Positions 26,235 to 34,269 of a stretch of 64,000 nt of DNA are shown here, one piece after another. The stretch is from the NCBI RefSeq assembly GCF_020966755.1, contig NZ_JAJKFT010000010.1, forward strand, positions 3,064,720 through 3,128,719, written 5' to 3'. Below the pieces are notes generated by a model. That model made no database searches and had not been told where the DNA came from. It worked only from the letters and a program-made list of their open reading frames with translations. The DNA comes from Blastopirellula sediminis (GTDB lineage: Bacteria > Planctomycetota > Planctomycetia > Pirellulales > Pirellulaceae). A program made the position numbers and the translations under genes. Position 1 is the first letter of the stretch. Every line of letters begins with the position of its first letter.

Positions 26235-26262
26235 GCTTCTTGCGTCACGGCAGGGGAGGGGA

Positions 26263-26649
26263 CTACTCCGTCTCGTGTTCGACGTAACGACGGCGACGGC
26301 GCGAACGAAAGAAGCTGGGGCGACGTACTACTGTCTCATGGCCCCCTTCGTCGATCACGCGGCCCGAGAGCAAGCGATAGAAGCCGAGGATTACGAACGC
26401 GCCGGCGACGGCGACGACGAAACCAAGCGGGCTGATCGGAGAAACGCGCTCACCGCCGTAGAAATAAGCCAGGACCGCACAGCCGATGATCGAGCCGCCG
26501 ATTCCCATCGCCAGCGTGGCGATTGGACCGCCGGGATCACGTCCAGGCATAATCGCCTTGGCGAGCAGGCCGGTTACCGTACCAAAACCTACCCACATCA
26601 AGACAATTTCGCACCAATGTTGGACCTGGTCTGCAAATTCGCCTTCCAT
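26263..26649 (-). CDS. GlsB/YeaQ/YmgE family membrane protein
   Basis: 128 residues; GAGGAAG lies about 9 bases before the ATG on the minus strand. Three hydrophobic segments (VLMWVGFGTVTGLLAKAI, IATLAMGIGGSIIGCAVLAY, LGFVVAVAGAFVILGFY) with the family pattern GLLAK..MPGRDPGG and GIGGSIIG. A basic, Arg-rich tail of about 25 residues extends beyond the usual end. Members are small stress-associated inner-membrane proteins of unknown mechanism. Confidence 0.85.
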   Translation of the reverse strand: MEGEFADQVQHWCEIVLMWVGFGTVTGLLAKAIMPGRDPGGPIATLAMGIGGSIIGCAVLAYFYGGERVSPISPLGFVVAVAGAFVILGFYRLLSGRVIDEGGHETVVRRPSFFRSRRRRRYVEHETE

Positions 26650-26916
26650 GATCGTCGCTTCCTCTTGGCTAGCACCAATGCGATGGGGGGTTTTTAGTTG
26701 GAATCGGACATTGTTCTTGGTAAAGTTTTCTCGATGTAGGAAAATTCACGGATTTGTCCGCTCCGGCCCGCCACAATAAGCCTATCACGGCGTTTGGAAG
26801 AATGTGCCCTCCTAAAGGGCTGCGTAGATAACGCTGTTTCCCACCTAGTCACTACAATGAGCGAACCATCCGGTTTGCCCTTTCCTTTAGTTTACCCCCA
26901 TTTCTGGAGTATCCGC

Positions 26917-27480
26917 ATGAAGAAGCTCGTGTTTGGTCTGGCGTTGGCCCTGTGCCTGGGTCTGTCGGCTCACAATCTGATGGCCGCGGAAGCGGACGAA
27001 GTGAAGTCGGGCCCCGAAGTTGGTTCGCAACCGGCTCCGTTCGTCGTCGAAGACGTCACCGGTCCGGCCAAGGGCGAAACCCTCTGCTATCGCTGCCGTT
27101 ACAGCGGTCGTCCGACGATTGCGATTTTCGCTCGCGACATGGACGCCAACGTTCAAGATCTGGTGAAGCAGATCGACTCGACGGTCGCCAAGAACTCGGA
27201 TCAGAAGCTGTCGGCCTTCGTCGTCATGCTGAGCGATTCGCCGGCTGACTGCAAAGGCGAACTGGAAAAGGTCGCCGCCGCCAACAAGATCGAAGAAACC
27301 CCGCTGACCGTCTTCAAAGACAGCAAGGGCCCGAAGCCGTATAAGGTTTCGAAGGACGCCAAAGTGAGCGTCATGATGTGGAATGCCGAGGGCGTGAAGG
27401 TGAATCACGCGTTTTCGGCCAACCCGACCAAAGAACAGATCTCGACGATCGTCGCCGACACGAAGAAGATCCTGGAGTAA
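26917..27480 (+). CDS. Secreted thioredoxin-fold-like protein
   Basis: 187 residues from the ATG at 26917 with GGAG upstream. The signal peptide (KKLVFGLALALCLGLSAHNLMA) is cleaved before AEADE. A CYRCRYSGRP motif carries a CxxC after an N-terminal strand, followed by IAIFARDMDANVQDLVKQID, which resembles a thioredoxin or peroxiredoxin layout. The active CxxC is not in the standard WCxxC context, so redox activity is a guess. Terminator follows after about 55 bases. Confidence 0.7.
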   Translation: MKKLVFGLALALCLGLSAHNLMAAEADEVKSGPEVGSQPAPFVVEDVTGPAKGETLCYRCRYSGRPTIAIFARDMDANVQDLVKQIDSTVAKNSDQKLSAFVVMLSDSPADCKGELEKVAAANKIEETPLTVFKDSKGPKPYKVSKDAKVSVMMWNAEGVKVNHAFSANPTKEQISTIVADTKKILE

Positions 27481-27534
27481 GACTCCAACGACCTTCGCGT
27501 GAAATTTGATTCAACGCGATTGAGATTGAATTCT

Positions 27535-27570
27535 GAGCCGCGGGGCAAGTTGTTCCGCGGCTCTTTTTTT
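27535..27570 (+). terminator. Intrinsic terminator after the thioredoxin-like gene
   Basis: GAGCCGCGG / CCGCGGCTC stem, 11-base loop, then seven T. Confidence 0.92.
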
Positions 27571-27658
27571 GATTTTTGGGTCGGTCTAAACGCCCTTTAC
27601 GAGGGATGGATCCATGTTAGGCTAGAACTCTTTGCCGTAATCCTTCCACAGCTCGTCC

Positions 27659-29593
27659 ATGCACGATCGGATCAAAAAGATCTATCCAGCGGCGTTCGGC
27701 TGGATCTCCCAGCGCTTTCGGCGCGGCACGATCCCCGCAGCGCCATTGACGATTGTGCTCGCCGCGATCGCCGGCGTTCTCACCGGTTACGGCGCGGTGG
27801 CGTTCGCTTATCTGTTTGAAACCATCCACGAACTGACGGTGCTGCGGTTCGTCCACTGGAGCCAACACACCTTCTGGGGCTTCGTCGCTTTGGCGGTCTC
27901 TCCGGTGGTGGGCGTGTTGTTCGTCGCGTGGTTCACGCGGTTCTTTCGACTCGAAGGACAAGCGGTTCCCGAAGTCATCAAGTCGGTCGCACGCAAAGAT
28001 GGCGTGATTCGCCCTCTCTGGTCGCTGGCGAAAGTTTTTTCCAGCGCGGTTTGCATCGGCGCTGGCGGTTCGGTTGGGCCGGAAGGTCCGATGGTGCTGA
28101 TCGGCTCTTCGATCGCTAGCGCCGCGGGGCAGTTCTTTCGCTTGTCTTCGCGCAACTTGCGAACGTTGGTTGCGGCCGGCGCCGCAGCTGGGATTAGCGC
28201 CGCATTTCATGCGCCGATCGCCGGCGTGATTTTCTCTTGCGAAATCATCCTGGGAAGTTTCGCCGTCGAAAGCTTGACGCCGATCGTGATCGCCGCCGTG
28301 TTGGCCGACGTGGTGCAACAGCAAGTCGGCGAGCATGGGGTGAACGTCGCGTTTCGCCAGATTCCGCACGAGTTTTCAGGGAACTGGATCGAGCTACCTT
28401 CGTACTTCGTGCTGGGAATCGTCTGCGGTTTCGCGTCGATCGGATTTGTGCGACTCCTTTACTGGACCGAAGACTTCGGCAAGACGCACCTGACGAAGTG
28501 GTGGATTCGGGCCCTGGTCTACGGCTCGTTGGTCGGCGTCATTGGGACCGGCTACTTCGTCCTCTATCCCGCCCCGCCAACGCAGTCGGTGGAAGGGAAG
28601 GAAATGAGCGCCGAGCATCCTCTTGGCCCTGCTCTATACGGCGTGGGATACGAGACGGTCGAACACTCGCTCCACTTGGAGAACGCCGACGATCCGACGC
28701 CGGTCAAGCGTCAGAACGGCAACGACAAGAGCTCCAAAACGGTGATGCTCAATCGCGAACAGATGATTGCGCATCTCTGGTGGTTGATTCCGCTGGTTCT
28801 GTTGAAACCGGTCTGCACCAGTTTGACGTTAGGGGGAGGAGGCGCCGGCGGTATTTTCGCTCCGTCGCTATTCTTGGGAGCCGTGCTCGGGGGCGCGTAT
28901 GGAATCATTTGCAACTTGATTTCGCCCGACATGTGCGCCAGTCCCGGCGCTTATGCGCTGGTCGGTATGGGGGCGGTCGTCGCTGGGACCACGCACGGCG
29001 TGTTGAGCGCGATTCTGATCGTGTACGAGCTGACCGGCGACTATCACATTATCTTGCCGATCATGGGCGCGGCTTGCATTTCGAGCCTGGTCGCTTGGTT
29101 CAGCGATCGCGAGAACATTTACTCCAAACGGTTGGCTCGCAGCGGCGAGTCGATCGCTCGCAGCCATGACTTACACGGCGCCGAGCACATCAAGGTGCGC
29201 GACGTGATGATTCGCCGTTTCCCCACGGTGAAGAATACCGACAATCTGGTGCAGATCATCAAAGTGGCGCGGCAGAACCCCCACATCGAGAGTCTGCCGG
29301 TCATGGACGAAGACAATCGACTAATCGGGATTATTCGTCCGGAAGACCTTCATCGCGTGATGGATACCGACGTCTCACCCTATCTGGTGAATGCGGACGA
29401 TATCGCCCTGATGATGCCGATTTCGGTATCGCCGGATGAGAACCTGCTCGAGGCGCTCCGCGACTTTGGTTCGCGCGACGTCGATACGCTTCCGGTCGAA
29501 ATCGGCGAAGGGGGACGTCGTCAATTGATCGGCCTATTGCTACGGGCCGACGTCATGAGCCGCTACCGCGAAGCGATGCTCTCGCGACACTAA
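27659..29593 (+). CDS. ClC-family chloride channel/transporter with CBS domains
   Basis: 644 residues. The membrane domain (about 25-470, roughly ten hydrophobic segments) has ClC signatures: EGQAVPEV in place of GSGIPE, GSVGPEGPM with the gating Glu, and GGGGAGGIFAPSLFLGA. A charged loop (about 310-360) is longer than usual. Two CBS domains (about 515-640: VRDVMIRRFPTV, PVMDEDNRLIGIIRPEDL, DNLLEALRDFGSRDVDTLPV) should bind nucleotides and regulate the pore. The central Ser of the first motif is absent, so ion preference (chloride, nitrate, fluoride) cannot be given. Confidence 0.92.
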   Translation: MHDRIKKIYPAAFGWISQRFRRGTIPAAPLTIVLAAIAGVLTGYGAVAFAYLFETIHELTVLRFVHWSQHTFWGFVALAVSPVVGVLFVAWFTRFFRLEGQAVPEVIKSVARKDGVIRPLWSLAKVFSSAVCIGAGGSVGPEGPMVLIGSSIASAAGQFFRLSSRNLRTLVAAGAAAGISAAFHAPIAGVIFSCEIILGSFAVESLTPIVIAAVLADVVQQQVGEHGVNVAFRQIPHEFSGNWIELPSYFVLGIVCGFASIGFVRLLYWTEDFGKTHLTKWWIRALVYGSLVGVIGTGYFVLYPAPPTQSVEGKEMSAEHPLGPALYGVGYETVEHSLHLENADDPTPVKRQNGNDKSSKTVMLNREQMIAHLWWLIPLVLLKPVCTSLTLGGGGAGGIFAPSLFLGAVLGGAYGIICNLISPDMCASPGAYALVGMGAVVAGTTHGVLSAILIVYELTGDYHIILPIMGAACISSLVAWFSDRENIYSKRLARSGESIARSHDLHGAEHIKVRDVMIRRFPTVKNTDNLVQIIKVARQNPHIESLPVMDEDNRLIGIIRPEDLHRVMDTDVSPYLVNADDIALMMPISVSPDENLLEALRDFGSRDVDTLPVEIGEGGRRQLIGLLLRADVMSRYREAMLSRH

Positions 29594-29751
29594 TCGCGGG
29601 GTAGGGCTTTAACGGTAAGTCGAGGTTTTCGAATTCTGCCGGCGGCAAAATCGCTACATGTCGCAGAGTTGCGCAAAAAAAACATTCGTAGGCTATACGT
29701 TAATTCTCGGCGTCCCCCACCGCGCAAAATTCCTGACCTAGTGTCTCACTA

Positions 29752-29772
29752 GGCGGGGAATTCGTCCCCGCC
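29752..29772. promoter_or_regulatory. Hairpin in the leader of the histidine kinase gene
   Basis: GGCGGGGA-ATTCG-TCCCCGCC, 47 bases before the kinase start. It has no T-run, so it is not a terminator. A GGGGCAG stretch lies before the start codon. Confidence 0.45.
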
Positions 29773-29819
29773 GAGAGGGATTCGATCGAAGCAGCGATCC
29801 TCCCATTTGGGGCAGAAAA

Positions 29820-31805
29820 ATGAAGTGCGAACGATTCACAACGCTCGTTGTATGTCGCAACGCTCACCTGGTAGCGGCGGTATCCAAAGAGCTAAGTTGT
29901 AGCCAGTCCGTGGAATGGCGTTTTCACGCCGTCCCTGACGCAAGCTCGATTATTGATGACGAGCCGATCGAGATCTGTCTGTTCTTGATTGATCGAACGC
30001 ATTCGCTGCGCGAAGAGATGTCGGAGCTTCGCCGCGTTCGCGCGCGCCTCCCCAACGCCGTCGTCGTTGCGGTTGGCGACGAGACCTCGGGCGAAGTCGA
30101 ATTGGAGTCGTGGTCGAGCGGCGCCGACGAATTTGCCCCAACGTCCCATCTCTCGGCTGCGGCGATCGAACTAACTGTGAAGCGGTGCATTGAGCGGAAA
30201 ATGACCGCCGAAAAGCTGCGCCATCGCGAACGCTGGTATCGCGTCGCGGTCGCCGAAGGAAACGTCGGCCTTTGGCGTTGGGATCGCCCGAACAACTTCT
30301 TTTACCTGGCCGACCACTTTCAAGAGATGCTGGGACTTTCGCACGATCAGTTGCCGAAAAACCTGACCGAGTGGATGGAACGTATCCATCCGGATGATCA
30401 GGAGCTGACGCTGGCCGCCGCCGAAGCGCATTTTTCCGGCCGTACCGATCGGTACGTCGTCGAGCATCGCATTCGTCGCGGCGATGGCGGATATCGCTGG
30501 TATCTCTCCAGCGGATGCGTCGCAGAAAATGACGACGCGCGGACGCAGATTCTGGGAGCGTCGACCGACATCACCGCACGGAAAGAAGCGGAGCTCGCGT
30601 TGCAACGCGCCAAGCGAGCGGCCGAGTCGGCGATTCGCGCGAAGGCGGAATTCTTGACGAATATGAGTCATGAACTGCGGACTCCGTTGGCGGCGATTCT
30701 CGGTTACGCCGAGATTCTGGAAGACTTTAGCCAAGCGCCCGACGCCCGCGATGCGGTCGATACGATTCGTCGCAATGGACAACATCTGCTGCAGTTGATC
30801 AGCGATATTCTGGAATTCTCGCGAATCGATTCAGGCAATCTTGAAGTCAACGCGATGCCGACGCCAGCCTACGAATTCCTGAAGGGAACCTTCGAGTCGT
30901 TCCGCAATCTGGTCGACGAAAAGGGACTTCGTTTCGTTGTCGACGTCTCGGACGAAATCCCGGAGATGATCGTTACCGATCCCCTTTGCGTTCGTCAGAT
31001 TCTGTGGCGATTGATTACGAACGCCGTGAAATTTACCGAGAGCGGCGAGATCGGGGTCGCGGTGCGGGTCGCCAACGGCGCTCTGGAACTAAACGTGCGC
31101 GACACCGGGTGCGGGATGCCGGAGGAAATGCTCGGTTTGATTTACCAGCCGTTCCGCCAGGGAGACAACTCTTATACGCGCCAACATGACGGCGCGGGTT
31201 TAGGACTGGCGATCTGCCAGCGTCTTTCGCAGATGCTGGGGGGAGAAATCTCGGTTCGCAGCAAGACCGGCGAAGGATCGCAGTTTACCGTGCGTCTGCC
31301 GATCGGTTGCGACGCGACGAAAGACCCGCAGCCGGAGACCGCTATGCAAGCGAAACCAAACAGCATGCGTCTGGAAGGGCGCGTCCTCTTGGCCGAAGAC
31401 GGGCCCGATAATCAACGCCTATATGAGTTGCTGCTCCGGACCGCCGGCGCCAAGGTGACGGTGGTCGCCGATGGTCGGCAAGCGATGGAAGTCGCCTTGG
31501 AGAAGGCGTCTGTCGGCGAAGACTTTGATTTAATCCTGATGGATATGCAAATGCCGGTGATGGACGGCTACGAATCGACCCGCGTGCTCCGTTTAGCCGG
31601 GTATCGTAAGCCGATTGTGGCGCTAACGGCGCACGCGATGGCCGATGATCGGGCGAAGTGCCTGGACGCGGGTTGTGACGACTACATCGCCAAGCCGGTC
31701 GAACGAAGTCGCTTGATCTCGGTTTGCCATTCGTGGATCGACGAAGGACGCAAGATCAGCAACGAGCTGAATCTGGCGGAAAGCGGTACGCAGGTCAGCG
31801 ACTAG
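29820..31805 (+). CDS. Hybrid sensor histidine kinase (pseudo-receiver, PAS, kinase, receiver)
   Basis: 661 residues, soluble. The N-terminal ~125 residues look like a receiver fold without clear acidic pocket residues. A PAS/PAC domain (about 140-258: GLWRWDRPNNFFYLADHFQEML, IHPDDQELTL, ASTDITARKEAE) follows. HisKA has MSHELRTPLAAILGY with the phospho-His near 284; the HATPase has N-box NAVKF, DTGCGMP and GLGLAIC. The C-terminal receiver (about 520-640) has LLAEDG, MDMQMPVMDGYE (phospho-Asp near 575), ALTAHA and KPV. No transmembrane segment, so it senses an intracellular signal. Partners are not adjacent. Confidence 0.93.
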   Translation: MKCERFTTLVVCRNAHLVAAVSKELSCSQSVEWRFHAVPDASSIIDDEPIEICLFLIDRTHSLREEMSELRRVRARLPNAVVVAVGDETSGEVELESWSSGADEFAPTSHLSAAAIELTVKRCIERKMTAEKLRHRERWYRVAVAEGNVGLWRWDRPNNFFYLADHFQEMLGLSHDQLPKNLTEWMERIHPDDQELTLAAAEAHFSGRTDRYVVEHRIRRGDGGYRWYLSSGCVAENDDARTQILGASTDITARKEAELALQRAKRAAESAIRAKAEFLTNMSHELRTPLAAILGYAEILEDFSQAPDARDAVDTIRRNGQHLLQLISDILEFSRIDSGNLEVNAMPTPAYEFLKGTFESFRNLVDEKGLRFVVDVSDEIPEMIVTDPLCVRQILWRLITNAVKFTESGEIGVAVRVANGALELNVRDTGCGMPEEMLGLIYQPFRQGDNSYTRQHDGAGLGLAICQRLSQMLGGEISVRSKTGEGSQFTVRLPIGCDATKDPQPETAMQAKPNSMRLEGRVLLAEDGPDNQRLYELLLRTAGAKVTVVADGRQAMEVALEKASVGEDFDLILMDMQMPVMDGYESTRVLRLAGYRKPIVALTAHAMADDRAKCLDAGCDDYIAKPVERSRLISVCHSWIDEGRKISNELNLAESGTQVSD

Positions 31806-31869
31806 GATCGTCCTTGTCGGGCGGTTATCTTAGAAGGGGATTCCTGTCCGTTATCCGCTGAGAACCGCC

Positions 31870-32517
31870 ATGTCCAAAATCTACACGTCGCTGTCGTTCG
31901 TTTGCTGCTTGCTGGTTGGGCTCTCGCTGCATGCGGAAGAGACGAAGGAGGCGAAGCCGGAGGTCGTGAAGCTGTTCGACGGCAAGACGCTGGCCGGCTG
32001 GAAAATCGCCCATCAGCGCGTCTTCGACAAGCATGGCGCCGTGACCGTCAAAGATGGAGAGTTGCACCTGGCGAAGGGGGACTCCGGAACCGGCATCTAC
32101 CGCGACGATCAGCCGCCGCGGATGAACTATGAGATCACCTTGGAAGCGAAGCGAACCGAGGGAGACGATTTCTTTTGCGGCATGACCTTCCCGATCAACG
32201 ACCAGTACTGCACGATGATCATCGGCGGCTGGGGCGGGGGAGTGACCGGCTTATCGAACGTCGACGATCTGACCGCGATCGAAAACGGCGCCACCGGCTA
32301 CCAGGAATTCAAGAACGATCAGTGGTATAAGATCCGTCTGCGAGTCACGCCGGAAAGCGTGACCGCGTGGGTCGACGGCGATTCGATCTTCAGCGTGAAT
32401 ACCAAGGATGTGAAATTCAGCATCTGGTGGGAACTAGAGCCGATGCGCCCGCTGGGGATCGCGACCTGGAACACTTCGGCGGCGCTCCGCAATATCGAGG
32501 TGAAGAAGCTGAAGTAA
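31870..32517 (+). CDS. Secreted DUF1080 domain protein
   Basis: 215 residues with a signal peptide (SKIYTSLSFVCCLLVGLSLHA, cleaved before EET). Single concanavalin-like DUF1080 domain: VVKLFDGKTLAGWKI, GIYRDDQPPRMNYEITLEAKR, FFCGMTFPI, GATGYQEFKNDQWYKIRLRVT and ALRNIEVKKL. It is a second family member after the gene at 23316, but much shorter, lacking the N-terminal domain. Probably a carbohydrate-binding or glycosidase-like exported protein. Confidence 0.88.
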   Translation: MSKIYTSLSFVCCLLVGLSLHAEETKEAKPEVVKLFDGKTLAGWKIAHQRVFDKHGAVTVKDGELHLAKGDSGTGIYRDDQPPRMNYEITLEAKRTEGDDFFCGMTFPINDQYCTMIIGGWGGGVTGLSNVDDLTAIENGATGYQEFKNDQWYKIRLRVTPESVTAWVDGDSIFSVNTKDVKFSIWWELEPMRPLGIATWNTSAALRNIEVKKLK

Positions 32518-32532
32518 CGACTACAACAAGCA

Positions 32533-32567
32533 TTAAAAAAGGCCGCGAGGATGCTCGCGGCCTTTTT
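32533..32567. terminator. Bidirectional terminator between converging genes
   Basis: GGCCGCGAG-GATG-CTCGCGGCC with A6 before and T5 after, so it can serve both strands. It lies between the DUF1080 gene and the PQQ-propeller gene. Confidence 0.9.
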
Positions 32568-32580
32568 CGCTTGCAAACGC

Positions 32581-32620
32581 ATTGTTGGGTTGCGCTACGC
32601 TGCACCCAACCTACGAAAAC
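32581..32620. repeat. Family A repeat, inverted copy
   Basis: CATTGTTGGGTTGCGC then GCTGCACCCAACCTACGA: the reverse complement of the family A core seen at 16209 and 16499. The palindromic TTGGGT/ACCCAA ends form a stem. Confidence 0.85.
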
Positions 32621-32631
32621 GGTATTCGCTG

Positions 32632-34107
32632 TTACTTTCCGATGCAGTAGAGCGTCTTTTCGCCGCGGAGATACATCTTGTCGCCGATGATCGCCGGCGA
32701 GGCGTCGAACTCGTCATCGAGTTTGTTTTCGGCGACGATCTCGAACTTCTTGTCGCACTTGACCACCATCGCGGCGCCGTTGCGAGCAAAGAAGTATAGA
32801 TTGCCTCCGGCGGCGACCGGCGATGCGTAGAGCGTATCGAGCCCATCGAGACGTTCGTTCTCGAAATAGGTCTCGCCGGTGTCGGCGTCAACGCAGCTGA
32901 GGATGCTGTCGCGTCCTTTGGTGATGAAGAGGAGCCCATCGCACAAGATCGGCGAAGCGATGTACGGCGTGCCGTTGTCGCGCGACCAAGCGACCTTGTC
33001 GGTGTCGGTAATGTCGCCGGTCGAGTTGAGCGGAATCGCATACAACGCGTAACCGCGATAGCCGGTCATGCAATAGACCAGGTCATTGTGACGAATCGGC
33101 GACGGAATCGCATTGGTCGCCTGACCGCCGCACTCCCAAATCAATTCGCCGGTTTTCAGGTCGTAGCTCCGAGCGCGATTCGTGCCGTTGACGACCACTT
33201 GCTTGCGGCCATCGAGTTCGGTTACCAGCGGGGTGTTCCAACTGGTCGGCTCGTCCCGCTCTTTCTTCCAGAGCGTTTCGCCGTCGGCGGCGTTGAGGGC
33301 GGTGATGAACGAGTCCCCTTCGTGATCCCAGTTAATGACCAAGGTATCATCGGCCAACACCGGCGACGTTCCTTCGCCGAAACCGGCTCGCGTCTGCATC
33401 TTGCCGAGATTCTTTTTCCAAATCAGGTCGCCATCAAGCGAGTAGGCGTAGATGCCGAACGAGCCGAACGAAACGTAGAGCCGCTTCCCGTCGGTGACCG
33501 GCGAAGCGGAGGCGAACGTGTTGGTCGCATGCCCCGATTCGTGCGGAACCGCTTCGCAGGCGACTTGCTGCCAGAGCGTTTTGCCGGTGTTGCGATCCAA
33601 GCAAAGGACGACAAATTGGTGGACCTTGGTTGGCGCCGCTCCGCCGCCGAATCCGCCTCGTCCGCCGCCACGGCCAAATCCGCCGGGGCCGCCCGGTCCT
33701 CCGGGACCACCAGGGCCGCCGGGGCCAAAACCGCCACGCGGTCCACGAGGACGATCTCCTTCGGGGCGCTCGCCGCGAGGACGGTCCCCTTCCGGGCGTT
33801 CGCCACGCGGTTGTTCTGCGGCCGGCTTCGCTTCCTCGCCATCCGCCTTCTCCCCTTGTTGGTCGGTTTCAATGGAGGTCAGCAAAAAGAGCTTGTCGCC
33901 CCAGATGATCGGGGTCGAACTGCCGCGACCGGGGACGTCGACTTTCCAGACGATGTTTTTGTCAGCCGACCACTCGGTCGGAGGAGCCCCGGCGGCGACG
34001 CCATCGGCGTTCGGGCCGCGCCATTGCGGCCAGCTTTCGGCTGCGACGGCAAAGTTGCCCGCCATCAGCAGGGAGGCGGCGACGAAGGGAAGCAAGTTGC
34101 GGTACAT
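32632..34107 (-). CDS. Secreted PQQ-type beta-propeller protein with Gly-rich insert
   Basis: 491 residues from the ATG at 34107, with a signal peptide (YRNLLPFVAASLLMAGNFAVA, cleaved before AES). It opens with SWPQWRGPNADGV, the usual start of planctomycete PQQ-binding-like propellers, and has repeated blades (SSTPIIWGDKLFLLT, ASASPVTDGKRLYVSFG, TSPVLADDTLVINWD, IPSPIRHNDLVYCMTG, ASPILCDGLLFITKG). Between blades 1 and 2 (about residues 85-165) lies a low-complexity insert of tandem RGERPEGDRP-like units followed by a GGPGGPGG stretch. No PQQ-dehydrogenase catalytic residues are evident; it may be a scaffold. Confidence 0.9.
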   Translation of the reverse strand: MYRNLLPFVAASLLMAGNFAVAAESWPQWRGPNADGVAAGAPPTEWSADKNIVWKVDVPGRGSSTPIIWGDKLFLLTSIETDQQGEKADGEEAKPAAEQPRGERPEGDRPRGERPEGDRPRGPRGGFGPGGPGGPGGPGGPGGFGRGGGRGGFGGGAAPTKVHQFVVLCLDRNTGKTLWQQVACEAVPHESGHATNTFASASPVTDGKRLYVSFGSFGIYAYSLDGDLIWKKNLGKMQTRAGFGEGTSPVLADDTLVINWDHEGDSFITALNAADGETLWKKERDEPTSWNTPLVTELDGRKQVVVNGTNRARSYDLKTGELIWECGGQATNAIPSPIRHNDLVYCMTGYRGYALYAIPLNSTGDITDTDKVAWSRDNGTPYIASPILCDGLLFITKGRDSILSCVDADTGETYFENERLDGLDTLYASPVAAGGNLYFFARNGAAMVVKCDKKFEIVAENKLDDEFDASPAIIGDKMYLRGEKTLYCIGK

Positions 34108-34269
34108 AGCGAACCTCAGTTGAGAGATGAGTGCAGAACGCGACCCTGATATTACCCCGCAGCGGTGGATTGGGGCCGTTGGGCGATTCACAAAATGACG
34201 AATTCATCCCGACTGATCGGTTGGTTTCGACACTATGCACGTCTGTACAGTTCGTTATGATGAATCATC

